Assembly: GCA_965230015.1 (NCBI GenBank)
Contig: CBDDKF010000014.1
Coordinates: 1-64,000 of the forward strand
Direction: 5' to 3'
From: JABSQH01 sp965230015
GTDB lineage: Bacteria; Actinomycetota; Acidimicrobiia; Acidimicrobiales; Ilumatobacteraceae
DNA length: 64,000 nt
Shown here: in pieces, positions 63,700 through 64,000 of the stretch
How positions within the stretch are numbered: position 1 is the stretch's first letter
Layout of the letters: each line of letters begins with the position of its first letter
Position numbers and translations under genes: made by a program
The notes under the pieces: generated by a model
The model's database searches: none
What the model saw: the letters and a program-made list of their open reading frames with translations, nothing else
Told to the model about the DNA's origin: nothing

Positions 63700-64000
63700 C
63701 TAGGCGCGCCGTCGAACGGCGATCAGCGAACCACCGGTGGCGATGAGCCCCAGGGCGATCGCCACGATTGGGAGCGAGGTCGAACTCGACCCGGTCGCCG
63801 GCAGGTTGGCCGTGGGCGTCGTCGGCGGTGTGGGCGGTGGCGGCTGCGTGGTGGGCGCGGCAGTGGTCGGCGGCGTCGTCGTGGTGGTGGTCGTGGTGGT
63901 GGTCGGCTGCGGATCGTCGTCGTTGGTGATCGTGCAGGTCACCTCGCCGAGCGGACCGATCTCGAACGCCGCGTCGGCCCCGGGAATCGCCTCCCGAACC
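63700..64000 (-). CDS. LPXTG-type cell-wall-anchored protein, C-terminal end (partial)
   Basis: Only the C-terminus is in the window; the frame is open to the window edge. AAFEIGPLGEVTCTITNDDD matches the end of prealbumin/SpaA-like surface domains. A Thr/Pro-rich linker (TTTTTTTTTTPPTTAAPTTQ) follows, then LPATG (sortase-type LPxTG), the helix LPIVAIALGLIATGG and the tail RRRA. Linked to peptidoglycan by sortase. Which surface function it has cannot be told. Confidence 0.85.
   Translation of the reverse strand, partial: VREAIPGADAAFEIGPLGEVTCTITNDDDPQPTTTTTTTTTTPPTTAAPTTQPPPPTPPTTPTANLPATGSSSTSLPIVAIALGLIATGGSLIAVRRRA

Overview
The window is GC-rich throughout and fully actinobacterial in style: a SCO6880-type conjugation protein, a 13E12/DUF222 HNH gene, a deazaflavin-dependent nitroreductase, an LPXTG-type wall anchor, and secreted proteins ending in P-x-R-x-x-DTR/DSR repeats. 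I infer a free-living, probably aquatic or marine actinobacterium, possibly Acidimicrobiia (Ilumatobacter-like). The taxon is an inference, not a reading.

Positions 1 to about 35458 are the right-hand part of an integrative and conjugative element (ICE). Its right edge is marked by a tyrosine integrase (34050-35258) next to a roughly 32-bp copy of the 3' end of a tRNA-Ala gene (35427-35458). The left edge lies outside the window. The transfer module runs 147-15574: a lytic transglycosylase/M23 protein, a pilin-like protein, TrbL/VirB6-like, SCO6880-like, VirB4-like, a CHC2-Toprim primase, a coupling ATPase and an ArdC-N-like protein. A MobF relaxase-helicase (20429-24421, minus) and two ArdC-type genes complete it. 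Between and around these sit cargo genes.

The most interesting cargo is a complete retron on the minus strand: a PRTase-winged-helix protein (19068-20399), then an ncRNA (18906-19065) that begins within a few bases of its stop, then a retron-type reverse transcriptase (17752-18876). A second cargo island at 28976-33792 couples a GHKL ATPase, an unknown protein and a beta-class DNA methyltransferase in one overlapping operon, with a convergent PD-(D/E)XK nuclease. This looks like a multi-gene restriction-modification system. An HNH-like protein (7801-9504) and two unknown genes (15741-17613) are further cargo.

Many transfer and ArdC-type genes in the ICE carry single-base frameshifts, at least 15 in all, several in short homopolymers. 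The 28 kb of chromosome to the right shows none. This is either decay of the element or locally poor sequence, and it needs raw-read checking.

From 35.46 kb on is chromosome. It holds a 2357-residue secreted repeat protein (14 FG-GAP-like repeats, 14 PKD domains, 3 C-terminal domains), a GH18 chitinase, a membrane-anchored repeat protein and a DUF1254/DUF1214 protein with the same C-terminal domains. Small housekeeping genes follow (VOC, HugZ/DUF2470, deazaflavin reductase), then a DUF222-HNH protein, a VanZ-like protein, a lipoprotein, a 1471-residue 5'-nucleotidase/ExeM-type nuclease, a cytochrome P450, an ECF42-type sigma factor with its YCII partner, and a wall-anchored protein cut by the window end. 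The theme is extracellular polymer use (chitin, DNA/nucleotides) and surface display. Two unusual tandem hairpin or short-repeat arrays (52888-53013 and 58589-58760) lie between these genes.
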